A DNA stretch of 64,000 nucleotides from Diploptera punctata (GCA_030220185.1 JASPKZ010003432.1:2468501-2532500), one strand, 5' to 3'; positions 22,455-34,041 are shown, counted from the first letter of the stretch. The notes: generated by a model from the letters alone, not told the origin. Numbers and translations: made by a program.

Positions 22455-22800
22455 GGTATCCGAAAATGGTCAACAAAAACCAAAGAGATGACCGCACTAC
22501 AAACATGGCAGAGGAAGACGTAACGGAAAATCTTAGAAGTAATTTGGAGCAAAAGAATTTTCAACGTGTCATTGTCCCAAATATCAGCAACAACAAGCAT
22601 CATCACACAAAGAACCATCTGACAGATGTAGAAATGGGGAGGTCGCATCGCGAAGATGCAGGGCGACAGATGGACGCATAACGCTACTATGATGGGATCC
22701 GCGGATATAAAACGGTCACAGAAGCAGGCCAAGACGGAGATGGGTCAACTTCTGTTTAATGCATGTTGTCAGCAATGGTCCAGTACAGCAAGTAACAAAC
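22455..22800 (+). pseudogene. LINE C-terminal relic of another type
   Basis: Read across shifting frames, the plus strand shows 'ALQTWQRKT', 'KWGGRIAKMQGDRWTH', 'WDPRI' and 'GHRSRPRRRWVN' (near 22690-22750), the pattern KWGGHIARM-x-DRW ... WxPR ... GRPxxRWxD that ends many arthropod LINE proteins. The longest frame (71 codons at 22466) is only one of the frames. Confidence 0.6.
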
Positions 22801-23454
22801 GATATAGAAAGTACTTAAAAGTGCGTGATAAATGAACAATCACTACGTGTATGCTCTCACGTTAGAGAAATAAGAGTTACTCTCAATTAGCAGGCCTTTG
22901 CCTTCCAGGTACAGATAGAGATTATCTTTATATCAAACGAGTATCCTTAAAATTTCAGAGCAATTTGATAATTCATTAGCACTGAAATATCTCATGACTC
23001 TTCAAGTATGCTACAGTTTCAAAAAGAGTACTAAAGAGTTTTAGACTAAAAAGAGAGTACAAAAATTCTTACTCTGAAAATTCGTCTGGTAACCCAATTG
23101 TAATTGTTTTATGTTAGCTTTTACTTAATTCCATATGGATATAATTTATGATTTTATTGTAATGTTGGGAACCATTAGAGTGCAATATAGCGACATCAGT
23201 TAACTTCTGTTTTGACAGGGTGAGTTTGTCCAAATATTTGGATTGTTATACTACCAATATAAAATCAGTTTAAACGAGCTTAAATAAGAAAAATATGACA
23301 AATAATACAAATAAAATACTATGCACTTATAAAAACACTATACAATATACAAATAATAGTACTGCTGAATGGTTGTGAGTTTCTTACTAACCAAATAAGT
23401 TAAAACAATAGAAGCTGCCGAAATGTGCTTTATAATAAATACAACAGCGAAGCA
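22801..23454. other. Unassigned region
   Basis: No gene, tRNA-like box or match elsewhere recognised. Confidence 0.35.
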
Positions 23455-23985
23455 TGGTCTGTTACTTACGGGAGGAGAAAAGATTACGAGCATCTGAGAA
23501 TAAAGTTCTAAGATTTTTTTAGGGCTAATGAGAGACGAACAGGCAAGTGAATGGCGAAGAATATATAAATACATGGCTGTAATAAGAACAGATTATATCG
23601 TAGACTGCGAATAACAGGACATGTGGCACGAATGTGGAATCTTATTGTACGAAAAAAAAAACTCCCAGTAGTAGGCCAAAAACTCCCAGTAGTAGGCCAA
23701 AAACGAGATAGGAGAATAACATTAACAATGATTTGAAGGAGGCGAATTATACAGGGATTGATTGAAAATAGATAATCTATGTCATTCAAGTAATTTCATT
23801 TATTTAATCAGTCAGAAATTAAAGTTAATAAAAAGAGAGTTTTTCTCATCTTCCTATCACCCGAACAAAATAATTTAAAAAATTAAAATCCCATAATTTA
23901 TTTTATACAATATAGTAAAAAAACATGTATAGATAGATTGTATTCCAGCTGCCTTGAACCTCTGGGTTCGATAGTTCCAGTGAGT
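23455..23985 (+). pseudogene. LINE-A C-terminal fragment, interrupted
   Basis: Starts near 'LREEKRLRASENKVL' (about 23462), passes 'GHVARMWN' and the end block near 23700-23760. The extreme 3' end 'ctctgggttcgatagttcca' is found only at 23960-23980, so about 170 bp of foreign AT-rich sequence (23780-23945) splits it. A 22-bp unit 'actcccagtagtaggccaaa' is duplicated in tandem at 23662-23704. Confidence 0.75.
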
Positions 23986-24089
23986 TATTTATAACAGGTT
24001 TCACGCTTTTGGATAAAAAAGTGAAGTAACATGAATTAATTAATATTTTTAAACTGATTAATAAAATAAAGCAATAGGGCCTATATGAA

Positions 24090-24290
24090 ACAATTGGAGA
24101 GAGTACGTTCAGAGAATAAAAGCAAACCGAATATCAAACATTATTACAGATTATAAGCCAGAAGAGGGAAGAAATGTCTGTAGACCGAAGAAGAGATGGA
24201 TCATAATTTTCAGTTGAAATCTATGAGACTGGAACCAGCCTGAAAGATGTAACCAACGCAACGTTATTGTTCTTGATGATTATTGAATTT
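24090..24290 (+). pseudogene. LINE-B C-terminal relic
   Basis: Plus strand: 'IKANRISNIITDYKPEEGRN' then 'VCRPKKRW' and 'YETGTS'-like codons, matching the usual x-PxGRRxxGRPxKRWxD...ETG end of LINE-B proteins. Confidence 0.55.
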
Positions 24291-24299
24291 AGTTTAATA

Positions 24300-24665
24300 A
24301 GGTTATGTGCTGATATCCGTCCACTGCTGTTGTCTCGGTATATAAAGCAGTTGCTTCGGACGCAGCGGACCCAGGTTCGATTCCCGGTCGAGATTTTTTC
24401 GAAGTTTTTCCTCGCCTTGTAAGAAAAATGTATGGGAACTTAAGGTTCTTATATTCTCTGAATACCATTTAGCCATCATATTTACCATGTCATATTAGCC
24501 TAATTAGTATGACTTTATGAGTGAATGGCGTGACATGTCTTAAATATTCGTTTTATCTCTAAGATGACCTAGCGTTGAGCCGATCACTCATCGGGGATGT
24601 TGCGTCGCTGTGAGGATCGGAAGCGTATGACAAGTAAACGTGCCTAAAATGAAGAGGTAAAAGTA
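24300..24665 (+). mobile_element. SINE S2, diverged
   Basis: tRNA-like head 24315-24395 ('ccactgctgttgtctcggta', B-box 'aggttcgattcccgg'), then 'tttttcctcgccttgtaaga' and the distal body 'gatcactcatcggggatgt', as in 36210 and 60673. Confidence 0.75.
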
Positions 24666-24679
24666 AGGAAAAGTAAGGA

Positions 24680-24775
24680 ATGAATTTTGATGATAATGCT
24701 TTATTTAAGTTGACAGAGTTGAGGGCATAAGACTTTCTACTCCACTCAACCAGCGAATAATAAAATAATACTAAC
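24680..24775 (-). mobile_element. LINE-J 3' end
   Basis: The complement ends 'tggttgagtggagtagaaag' to 'tcttatgccctcaactctgt', then 'aacttaaataaagc': the same 3' end as LINE-J at 31990-32050. Confidence 0.6.
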
Positions 24776-25382
24776 GTTTATATACTGATGATTTGTGAAA
24801 TTAACAAACAATTAATTTTTTCAGAAAAAAATGCAAATGCGTGAACTTTATGGAACTACAGAAAGCATTATGTTATTGCGATTGGTAACACTGTATTGTG
24901 AACTGGCCTTGAGGCAATGTCAGAGTGGGCAAATGTTAATGTAACCTGTACCGTGTATGGTCAGCTGCTTGATACGTGGGATGCTGCAAGGAAGATCACG
25001 TCATCGCTATATACGTAGGCGCCAACAGGTTGCCAGTGAACTGACACCATCAATCAATTTAACCAGGACTCAAAATAATACCTAGAAATCATCACAACTG
25101 TGACCTAGGGGTAACTTCATTTCCTATTACATGGCCACATTGTATTTTAACCCAGGTTGAATTTCAGAGCTTTCCTCAGTCGAAAGATAAATGCCAGGAA
25201 ATTCGGCCCACAATATCTCTGAAAATCCGGTGGGTCTCATTTCATTATCAACAGGGTTATAGTATTGAGGACCGATTATAAAATGTTTATGGAGCGGGGT
25301 ATATAAACTGGACATATGCTCCATCACATAATTCCCTTAAAACCAATATTTTAAGTCAAACATTTTGGGGAAAAATTAAGAA
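24776..25382. other. Unassigned region
   Basis: No feature recognised. Confidence 0.3.
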
Positions 25383-25705
25383 ATTAAGTTCCATGGCACA
25401 AGCGGTTAGACAATCGCACTTCAACTCTGGGTCCCGAGCTAACATCTCTATCTCTCCATATTGGGTTCTTGGTAGACGAATCGGAGCCAACGCAGGTTTT
25501 TCGTGGATTTCTACCAATTTCTCTTACCAAAAACTACATTACACTATTTATAAGTACTCATGAATTCTATTTCGTTCCATTTCATTTCATCTACTCTGTG
25601 TTGGTGCAACAACTCTGTCCAGCTACATCCTTGTTCATCACAAATTTTCAATAATAGGAACTTCATCTCATCTCATTCCTTTACCTAATATTAGGTCGGA
25701 CACAA
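25383..25705 (+). mobile_element. SINE S5
   Basis: tRNA-like start 'tccatggcacaagcggttag', then a body shared with 46100 and 53195: 'catttcatttcatctactct', 'tgttggtgcaacaa', 'catctcatctcattccttta' and 'taggtcggacacaagaac'. B-box is weak. No coding sequence. Confidence 0.7.
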
Positions 25706-25749
25706 GAACAATTTACTTTTGCCAAGTAATTAAGAGGTATATCAAGGAA

Positions 25750-25920
25750 GACTGTTTTGGTAGATGCCAAATCTATCAAGAAATGGATATAGATAACTGA
25801 AAGAACAGAAATCGTTTTACTGACAAGGGATTGCCTTTAGAAGAAGAAGAATACTATTATGGTTTTACTGACAAGGGATTGTCTTTATAAGAAGAAGAAG
25901 AAGAAGACGACGATTATTGC
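25750..25920 (+). repeat. Duplicated 'gttttactgacaaggg' unit with GAA runs
   Basis: The sequence 'gttttactgacaagggattg' occurs at about 25812 and 25861, each followed by 'cttta' and a run of GAA triplets. It resembles the 3' tail region of a LINE-B-type element duplicated in tandem. Confidence 0.5.
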
Positions 25921-25966
25921 ATATTTATTGGCAAAGGTGTAGTTTATAGATTTTAAAGGCATATTT

Positions 25967-25972
<6 letters not shown>

Positions 25973-26013
<41 letters not shown>
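25973..26013. repeat. (TA)n microsatellite
   Basis: About 20 TA units followed by ATTT repeats to 26030. Confidence 0.95.
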
Positions 26014-26018
<5 letters not shown>

Positions 26019-26030
26019 TTATTTATTTAG

Positions 26031-26847
26031 TAATGTTTTAGGGCATAAACACTTACAGTACGAGTTATCAGAAAGTCCCCCATAACATCTAAAATCGTTT
26101 GTATGAGAAGGATAATTCGTTGACCTTCGAAATATGACACGAAAAACGGAAGTGAGCAAAACTTATTACATGCTGAACAAACTTTTCAAGAACTTAGTTA
26201 AATATTTAACCGAGATTGCGTTTTTACTCTTCACACGGCTGTATTCATGACTTCAACCAAGAACACGAACGAATGAGAGAAACATCTTGCTTAACCGGTT
26301 GTAGTTTTATGTATTTTACTTTTAAAATGGCGTCTTCTTGCCGTAAAAATATTGTTTGAATTTCAAAGTTGCTTTTTAAGAACTGAAACTAGTCTGATTG
26401 AACTCTAGGGTCTAAGCAGGGTTGGAAAGTTCTGTCCAGGGTGCGGACTACTGTTTTATTATTTTAGTTTTATTTTATCATGATTAAAATTACTTTTAAC
26501 CGTTAAATGTGGTCAAAATACTTAAATATTATTTATAGGCATTATTACTTAAAAATAATGATCCAAAAACAAAAACTTGTTTCTAAGTTTGTAATATAAT
26601 CTCCTATAAGTGGGTGACATACAATAATACAACTGGATGCAGAAAACAATTTTACTCATTTTCTTATTCACAAGACTGAAGAGTTTTTTTCAAGTGATCA
26701 ATTGAGTATTACAATACACAAAACAGTTAATTAAAACTATTTCCTTGTACTTTTTGTCATTCAATAGTGTTTGATTTCATAATAAATAATAAACAACCAT
26801 GAGAATATTTTAAACTGATTTCAGTTTGTATTTAAATTTATGACAAT
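26031..26847. other. Unassigned AT-rich region
   Basis: No coding or repeat match recognised. Confidence 0.35.
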
Positions 26848-26935
26848 AATCATCATTGTCATCATGGACAGATCCGTTTTAGGCCATGTAGCCTGTGACG
26901 TTAATCGTAACGAAGATGGTCTGTCCAGTTGGAGT
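26848..26935 (-). mobile_element. LINE-B-type 3' end
   Basis: The complement ends in 'acaggctacatggcctaaaa' followed by a GAT-rich tail 'catgatgacaatgatgatt', the arrangement seen at the 3' ends near 27420, 33225, 47535 and 55590. Confidence 0.55.
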
Positions 26936-27245
26936 CAGCATCCTTGAAGACATAGAGATTCTAAAAGAAGCACAGAATGAAGACCTACGCAATGAGAACA
27001 TACCCGCAGGCATAAATCCGTTATACAACCTATACAACACCATCAGTACCAGTTAAAATGCAGAAGATGAAACATTGTTTTTGAAAGGCCTCCATATTGG
27101 AATGACTTGATGGAGTTCAATAATTTAGTTGAGGACGACTGACTTACCGGGTACCAATTTTATAATTAACATCTTATTACATAACCTCAACGGTGCTTTA
27201 ATATGAATTTCAAAAGTGTTGACAATTGGAGTAGGGATTGAAACG
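26936..27245. other. Unassigned region
   Basis: Nothing recognised. Confidence 0.3.
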
Positions 27246-27408
27246 TCAATTTTGGAAGTCTGTTTTTTTTTTTTTCATTCTTCTCAGATGATATTTCCAT
27301 TCTTGTTGGTATTGTTCTACATCTTCAACTAAACTTGGTACTCCAAGTTCTTCTCTGCTAATAGTGTTCTTTTGGTCCATAAATCCTAACAGTGAACGTA
27401 ATATATGA
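27246..27408 (-). pseudogene. LINE-B C-terminal fragment
   Basis: The minus-strand frame 'RSLLGFMDQKNTISREELGV' and 'QYQQEWKYHLRRM' parallels 'AGYTLLDHKKNEDILEELHM' and 'YKSRWMQHVHR' of the 55617 copy. A poly-T at 27264 marks its lower end. Confidence 0.6.
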
Positions 27409-27530
27409 CAATTATCATCATCATCATCATCATCCACGCAAGTATTAGGCTGTGTGGCCTGTTACGGTCTCAAAGAGGAATTTTCCATCCAGCGCTTTTT
27501 TGGACGTCCCAGTGATCTTTTTCAACAGGT
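27409..27530 (-). mobile_element. LINE-B 3' end
   Basis: A (GAT)n tail (complement of 27414-27435) follows the sequence 'acaggccacacagcctaata'; upstream on the minus strand lies a GRPKKRW-like block ('gggacgtccaaaaaagcgct'). It is a second insertion next to the preceding fragment. Confidence 0.6.
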
Positions 27531-27651
27531 TGATCTGTCTGATTCATCCGAGGCTTGGTTTGAGACTTGAAAGCAAATGTAAATTTTTTCGCCCAATGGG
27601 TTGCTGGCCCAGAGGGTTATTATTGTGGGGTTCCCACTAATGTAGCATTTC

Positions 27652-27654
<3 letters not shown>

Positions 27655-27686
<32 letters not shown>
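27655..27686. repeat. (TA)n microsatellite
   Basis: About 15 TA units. Confidence 0.95.
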
Positions 27687-27688
<2 letters not shown>

Positions 27689-27704
27689 GATTCTTCCAGT
27701 AATA

Positions 27705-28135
27705 TACTACGTGAATGTGAAACACAGTCATGAGAGGAGAAAAGATACGAATATTTGAAAATGAAGTGTTTAGGACAATTTTTCGGACCTAAGAGAGGGA
27801 CAGATATATGAATGATGAAAATGACATAAAACTCCATTATCTTTATGGGAAATTGCATGTAATAAGTAAAGTCAAGTTTCATAGACTGTGATGGACAGGA
27901 CATATGGAATGAATGGGGAATGAAAAATGGGCATAGAAACCTCGTTAAGGAAAACCAGAGAGAAATCACACGGTGTAAGACAAGCATGAGCTGGGAGTAT
28001 AACAAAATATTACCATAATTTGAGGGAGGTGAATTATTATTATTATGAGTAATTAGCTCAGGATAGGTGAGTATGTAGGTTCTATATACAGCTTGTGTCC
28101 GAGTATGAACCTTCGGATTCGATAGTGCCATATTA
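27705..28135 (+). pseudogene. LINE-A C-terminal fragment
   Basis: Follows 'MRGEKIRIFENEVFRTIFR' (about 27732), 'LWWTGHMEW' (about 27890), 'MSWEYNK' and the 3' end 'cttcggattcgatagtgcca' at 28110-28129. Heavily mutated. Confidence 0.75.
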
Positions 28136-28987
28136 TGGCAATCACCATAATACAAAAAAATATAACTACATACATTATCTTAGCAAACATTAAATCGATA
28201 CAACTATCTTAACACAATTTTTAAAACCAATCATTGTACAAAGAGTAGCTAATCAAATACAAATGTTTTTTTCTTTCTATGTATGGTCACATATCTCAGG
28301 CATGCGCAGAGAAATTAAATACCTTACATAGTGTCATGGAATGGGAAATATGAGTCATCGTTCACGAAACGAACGTTAACAAGAAATGTAAATCAATCAT
28401 TTCTTGCTTATTTGGTAATTGTATGGATGAAGTAATTTAATATTCATTCCTATTGTAGATATACGGAGGAAGCCAATCTATCTTATTCATATAACTTTTT
28501 TTAACATAAAATTCTCATAAAAGTACTTGTGACCTTGAGTGCAATGTGGACAGAAGGAGATAAATGATCATTTTGCATGGTAAACAGTCAAACACTTCCT
28601 TTCTTTATGCATTGTTGGACAAACCGTCACTAATCAGGGGTATAGAACATATTTTCACTTGACAAACGTTTAAACCAAATCATAAACATTTGAACGTGGG
28701 ATTTGAATTCATATGAGTCAATTATTTCAGTAGTTACATTTATTATTTAATTAACTTTCTTAGAATTTCCAAATTCTCGTTAAATTGTAGTATATATTTT
28801 GTTTTAGAAAAATACATATTAACTGTAAACATACAATCCGGCCTATTTGGTTGTTGGTGCTTATTTCTGTTTGACGACTACAGTACAAAACATAAGCTCA
28901 ATGAAGAAATTAATGTCACTGATAATGAAAACTACAATATGACAATAGTTTCCGGTATTCTATTTTTTTATATTAACAGTCTTAGTT
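28136..28987. other. Unassigned AT-rich region
   Basis: No feature recognised. Confidence 0.35.
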
Positions 28988-29300
28988 GAACTGTCCATAG
29001 CCAAGTGGTCTAAGGCATCAAGCCTTGGAGCTGAATTACAGGACATGTGCATGTTCGATTACCCATGGGGGAACAAAATCTCACATGAAATATCGGTCAG
29101 TATAACACCGATGCCCATCCAACTTGGTGAAGAATTTTGGGTAGCTGAAATAATTAGCGGTTACAAGCTGAGGAAGAGGAAATTAAATATAACGACCAAG
29201 GTACTCGACGTGATGACAACATGTTACCCCTATACCCCTATACCGGCTGAATGATCACTTCTGTAAATATCACATGTGGATGTAAGCCATGGAGTTTAGT
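28988..29300 (+). mobile_element. SINE S1, near full length but diverged
   Basis: Head 'ccatagccaagtggtctaag', 'caagccttggagctgaatta', weak B-box 'atgttcgattaccc', then the S1 body 'tggggg-aac', 'atcggtcagtataacaccga', 'gggtagctgaaataattagc' and 'tatcacatgtggatgtaagc'. A 69-codon frame crosses it but reads SINE sequence. Confidence 0.75.
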
Positions 29301-29346
29301 TCGGTTAAATTGTTAAAGGAGCAGTCGCAGTACAATGATATACATA

Positions 29347-30329
29347 TAGTAGAACTTGCTCAAAGCGGAATCACATGGGACCATTGTTTTTCCACATTAA
29401 ACAAAATTCCGCATTATAAAAAACTAAAACTTATTAATAATATTAGATTATAGAGTACCGTATATGTCTTTTTAGGTACCTTGGATTAATTGTAGTTCAG
29501 CTGCCGTTGGAAAGTGAAGTATAGTATGTATGAGCGACTTCGACGGTAACGCGCGAAAAAAACAGTCCCATTTCGTCAGCCTTAAAAATTTCCCTTAGGT
29601 GCGTATCCTGAAAATAAAGTATGCAGTTCCGGTTTCCGCCCACTAACTACACTTTCATCCACATCCTTTTATTCCACGAATATTTCATTCCACACTTCAT
29701 TGTTCATTGTGTCGTCTTTTAAAACCGTCCACCAACCTGAAGATGCCTTGAAATCGATATTCCCTAGGGATTTAGCAACTTTGACTTTGAGCTTGACTTT
29801 GAGCTTGACTTTGAAGCATCGGTCCGGAAATTTGGAGATTTATCTTCAAACACTTTCACTTTTTCATTTAATGACAATGATACATGTTTTAGCCATCTTT
29901 ATTCCATACATTCAGAACGCTACCTGTGAAAGATCGGCCTCAGAACTTAAACTAATTAAAGATTTTAGAGTACAAAGGTTACTTGTAAGACGGCATCTGT
30001 ACTTCGCATTACGGGTGTGCAGTGACGCCGAAATAAAATTTCAGGTACAGGTAGAATCTCTACTTCACTCGGCGGCAGGAATCATTCCTTATATTTTTGG
30101 CATAACGAAAATTCAATGAAGTGGAAACTAATTTATTTCTCTGTCTTTCCGCTTTATATCTTTTTCATGAATTGTGTAGATATATCCTTCCGTTTCCGCG
30201 TTGGACAGATTCCGTTTTATGCAAAATAAATGCACGTAAAATTACTATTATTTCACCGGGACCAATAAATTTGTTCACATTGGACAGATTTCCGCATTAT
30301 TCAAGTTCCGGATTAATCAAGTTTTACTG
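29347..30329. mobile_element. pogo/Tigger-like non-autonomous element
   Basis: The inverted ends are left 'tagtagaacttgctcaaagc' and right 'gattaatcaagttttactg', about 983 bp apart, with imperfect TA at the left side. The start resembles that of the 16635 MITE (CAGTAAAA-C-T). Inside is a 139-codon plus frame (29700-30119) of no recognised domain and a short tandem repeat 'gactttgagctt' (29777-29812). The right TA seems mutated. Confidence 0.55.
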
Positions 30330-30384
30330 TGTATATATAAATCATTTTTCTTTTCTTACATTATACCTGAGGATGTTAAAATAG

Positions 30385-32050
30385 CGATCGTACGCATTAA
30401 ATCCAAAGCTCAAGGTGTAGATAAATAACTCGGCCTATATCCCTCTTACGAATCATGATAAACATAATGACACCGGTCTTGACTCATATATTTACAGCTT
30501 CTTTCATGATTGGGAGTTAGTCTAAACTGTGGAAAATAGCACTGATTCGACCCTTACCTAACAAGAAACTACCGTCATCACCTCAAGACTACCGACCATC
30601 AGTATACTTCCATGTTTGTCCAAAGCACTGGAACATATAATATAAACAGATAATCTCTATACACATAATTTACTTCAAAACGTGTCAGACTTTAGAAAGG
30701 GGCACCATACAAGTACAGCACTTTACGAGATTGTCGAGAACACTAGAGAAGATATGGACAGAAGATAACTTACACCACCAATTCTCGATTTAGTAAAGCT
30801 TTCTATGACAGAGACTGGCATTATTAGCCAGACTAAGAACAATGTCAGAAAATTGCATTGACTGGTTTAACACCTATCTAAAAGATCGTCAGCAATCAGT
30901 GCCTGTTCAACATAGTTCCTCGTTCTGCCAAATCATGAGGTCAGGTGTACCCGGGTAGTGTTCCAGCTTCATTACTGTACTCGCTAAACATTAATGACAT
31001 CTCAACAAAATTACGACATTCTCACTATCATGTTTATGCTGATGATATCCAAATTTACATAAATTCAAACCGACGAAATCAACGAAAACATCGAGAGACA
31101 TAACGCTGATATTATACATACGGAGTATATCACCGTGGTGCAAAGACCTTGGACTTAGACTCAATGTAGAGAAGACCCAAGGGATAATCTTTGGACATTC
31201 AAGACTACTGCACACCATTAACAATATAAATCTGCCGGTCATTATGCTAGATAACAATGCGATACAATATCCGTCATTTGTTAAAAGTTTGTGCTTTTAT
31301 TTTGATTCTAATATAAATTGAAATATCCAAATAAAACAAACGTCATAAAGGGTATTTTCAATAATGCACTTTTTAAATAGATTGATATTTTTTCCCCCGA
31401 CTATCTAAAAAAATCTAGTGGAAACTCTCGTGAGTTGAGTATTGATACATCTTATTAACTGGTACATAAATTGCAACTTATTCGTTACATATGATCAGAT
31501 ATATTTTCAATATTCGTATATTCGTAAATATGACCATATTTCTTCAAACTTCCTCAAACTGGTTCCATCTCCATGATCATAGAAAAATGTAATATTTTAT
31601 TCTGTTATTAATAATTATACATAGCTCATACCAAACTACTACTCCTCTCGCTTCCATCTCCTAACCTCCAATCAAAATTTGAATACACGATAGCACCAGA
31701 ACCTCCGATTTCACATCACACGACACAGAATCTCCTATTATTCTAATTCCTATACTGTATCTATTGCTGAGAGTCTGGCACTCCTTACCACAAGAAATAA
31801 GGGACTGCCAGATATATCCTTTCTTTTAAAATTAATGTAAAATTCTTTCTTCTGTAATTGGTTTTTCAGTAGATTAATTGATGGTTTCTGATGTTTTGAT
31901 TCCTTATAGTATTGACTTGATTCTTCATAATTTTGGTTTACTTTATTTGAATGTTTATGTTATGATCTTGTATACATCTTTTCTGTATTTAATATTTTTT
32001 GCTGGTTGAGTGCAAGAGAAGGTCTTATGATTTATAAGCTTAACTTTGCC
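30385..32050 (+). pseudogene. LINE-J: Jockey-like reverse transcriptase with 3' end
   Basis: Plus strand, across several frames: 'DYRPSVYFHVCPKHW' region near 30590 (equivalent of the PISxLP-SKxxE block), 'FNTYLKDRQQSV' near 30868, 'RCTRVVFQLHYC' near 30940 (the GVPQGSVL position), and the catalytic box YADDIQIYI at 31031-31057. Near 31780 a 'LPQEIRDCQ' phrase precedes the 3' region. The 3' end 'ctggttgagtgcaagagaag' to 'ttgccagtttaaataaat' is found alone at four other places. The endonuclease is missing. Inactive. Confidence 0.85.
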
Positions 32051-32089
32051 AGTTTAAATAAATAAATAACAATAAAAACAGTAATAATA

Positions 32090-32117
32090 ATAACGATTAT
32101 TATTATTATTATTATTA
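32090..32117. repeat. (TTA)n microsatellite
   Basis: A short (ATT)n tract just past the LINE-J 3' end, consistent with its tail. Confidence 0.9.
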
Positions 32118-32564
32118 CATACACAAGCAGCATTTTATAGCATGAATTATAATAAATCATACTATTTAGTCAACGAATACTGGAAAAATTATCTGTTGGT
32201 ACTGTACCACCATGCCTAGGTGTATGTTAGTTATTGAATTCTGAAGTTTTCTAATTTAGTAGAAAGTGCAATGCCCTAAAGCTAAATGTCGATATCGTGT
32301 ATTATGTCCATTGGTAGAATTTACAAATGACATGTAAATGTCAAGAAGCAATTTAGATACAGATAAAATAAAATTATATGCTTAAAACATCTATGTTGGT
32401 TTTACAATAATTACTACCGTACTTTACACACATGAAGATAAGAGAAAACATAGTTTGCATCAGTCATATACGTAAAACAATCCAGGAACATATGAGATAA
32501 CCAATCAAAATAAACATATCTAATTTATGTTCTCAAAAACTTGGAAAATCGATTAAATAGTAAC
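32118..32564. other. Unassigned region
   Basis: Nothing recognised. Confidence 0.3.
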
Positions 32565-32633
32565 ACAAAATGTCCCGCACTGTGACCGAGCAGACTAAAG
32601 TAACATGCCTTGGCACAGAGCTACAGGACGCAT
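32565..32633 (+). mobile_element. SINE S1 head, left part of a split copy
   Basis: 'gtcccgcactgtgaccgagc', 'catgccttggcacagagcta' match the S1 head. It stops at the target duplication TACAGGACGCAT (32622-32633). Confidence 0.7.
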
Positions 32634-32859
32634 TAAATAATAATTTTATTGCAACCAGGATTAAAGTATGAACACATTCAAATTTACATTTTTGCATATT
32701 CACATATTGTTTTTGTTCTTTTTGTGCATAGCTAATGTGATATCGGTCACATGGCTCTTCGCATAGCATACATTTACAATCTATATTGGGTTCATGGAAT
32801 TTTGTGTTCTTGCATATCAGATGGTGGAATTCGTGGACTGCCAACCTAGTGATGACGTA
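32634..32859 (-). mobile_element. LINE 3' end inserted in S1, with 12-bp target duplication
   Basis: The 226-bp segment is bounded by identical TACAGGACGCAT at 32622-32633 and 32860-32871. On the minus strand it encodes 'CKCMLCEEPCDRYHISYAQK', a cysteine/histidine-rich sequence like the zinc-knuckle end of some LINE proteins, and ends in 'aataaaattattattta'. It matches no other LINE in the window. Confidence 0.75.
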
Positions 32860-32871
32860 TACAGGACGCAT

Positions 32872-33010
32872 ATATATATATATATATATATATAACACCG
32901 GTGATTACATTCCACCTCTATACTATCCAAATAATCGTCCAACTCTGTAATTGACACATGCGAATGTGAGGTCAAAGTAGCCGGCTGGTAAACTAAGGCT
33001 TTCAAGCCTT
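32872..33010 (+). mobile_element. SINE S1, right part
   Basis: After a (TA)n tract (32871-32893) the S1 3' part returns: 'aactctgtaattgacacatg', 'gaatgtgaggtcaaagtagc' and 'cggctggtaaactaaggc'. The S1 middle, including the B-box, is missing. Confidence 0.65.
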
Positions 33011-33219
33011 TTCACACGATGGGAAGAGTAATAGGAAATTTAGTCTCATTTTATTTTTTAAAGACAATAATGATAATTCCTCCATTATTGCTTCAGGGCG
33101 CGATATGTCTACAAGACTTTTGGTCTACTACCTCACTTCCACATAATATCAATCACAGAGTCTGATCATACAGCCCGTATGGTGATGTTATACAGCCAAT
33201 TTTTTTGAACCTGGAAGAT

Positions 33220-33225
33220 CTTAAT

Positions 33226-33268
<43 letters not shown>

Positions 33269-33655
33269 ACAACAACAACAACAACAATCACGGATTAAGC
33301 CATTTTGGCTTGTTCCGGTCTCATAGATTCTCATTCAAAAAGTTGAATCCATCTCTTTTTCGGTCTACCAACATTCCTGTCTCATTTTGGTTTGTAATGA
33401 AGTATAATTTTTGGTATGCATTCATCTTTCATTCTTTGAACATGTTCTTTCCAGTTTTTTCTCGATTCTTTTATTTTATCTAAAATTTTAAAAATATTTA
33501 GCCCATTTCTAATACAGTATCTTCACTTCTTCTTTTATCTAGAAGTTTGCAGCCAGATACACTTCTCAGGAATCTCATTTCAGCTGATTTTATGATCTTC
33601 TCTTTTCTTTTAATTAAAACACAAAATTCACTACCTCTTCTTATCATAGTTGCAC
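33220..33655 (-). pseudogene. LINE-B-type C-terminal fragment
   Basis: Low-coordinate end: (ATC)n 33227-33267 and (AAC)n 33268-33285, the 3' tail on the minus strand. Upstream the minus strand encodes a 'RDLKKRKWIQLF' region, a 'RFKEWKHVQRMKDEC' equivalent, and an AEMRFLRSVSGCK-like block near 33590. It ends in the AT-rich left part. Similar to 56718-56945. Confidence 0.7.
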
Positions 33656-33661
33656 AAATTA

Positions 33662-33890
33662 CTTACGATACTGGGATGGAGTAATGGGTACCATATTGGT
33701 TCAGGTTCGGAGTTTCGCGGGCTCAAACACGGCCAAAATCGAAGTACTTTTAAGGGTTGAAAATCGTGAGCATGGTTTCTTTCGGAAGAGAAGTAAATCC
33801 AAGAGTCCTGCGTTGTAGATTTGCAGCAAGTAAAAGAACCTCAAGTATGAAATAAGAAAACTCTGAACAAAACTTGTCGACACTTTCATG
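33662..33890 (+). mobile_element. SINE S4, diverged
   Basis: tRNA-like start 'actgggatggagtaatgggt' with B-box relic 'cgggctcaaac', then the S4 body 'gggttgaaaatcgtgagcat', 'ttcggaagagaagtaaatcc'. Confidence 0.5.
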
Positions 33891-34041
33891 CCCAGATTAG
33901 AATTGCGACGCTAACGGCATGAGTTATTTAATGCTCTTCATTGGTATTTTATATTCAAATAAACCTAATAAATTAAACAATACATACGAGCCAGTTCAAT
34001 CTCTGAGCATATTTTAACGGTTACATTTGTATCGTTGAGGC

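Noticed and set aside
22451..22732. 93-codon minus-strand frame with hydrophobic Cys-rich sequence as a membrane protein
   Set aside because: It lies antisense to a LINE C-terminal relic whose motifs are readable on the plus strand.
27637..28155. 172-codon minus-strand frame
   Set aside because: It is antisense to a LINE-A fragment and a (TA)n tract; no domain seen.
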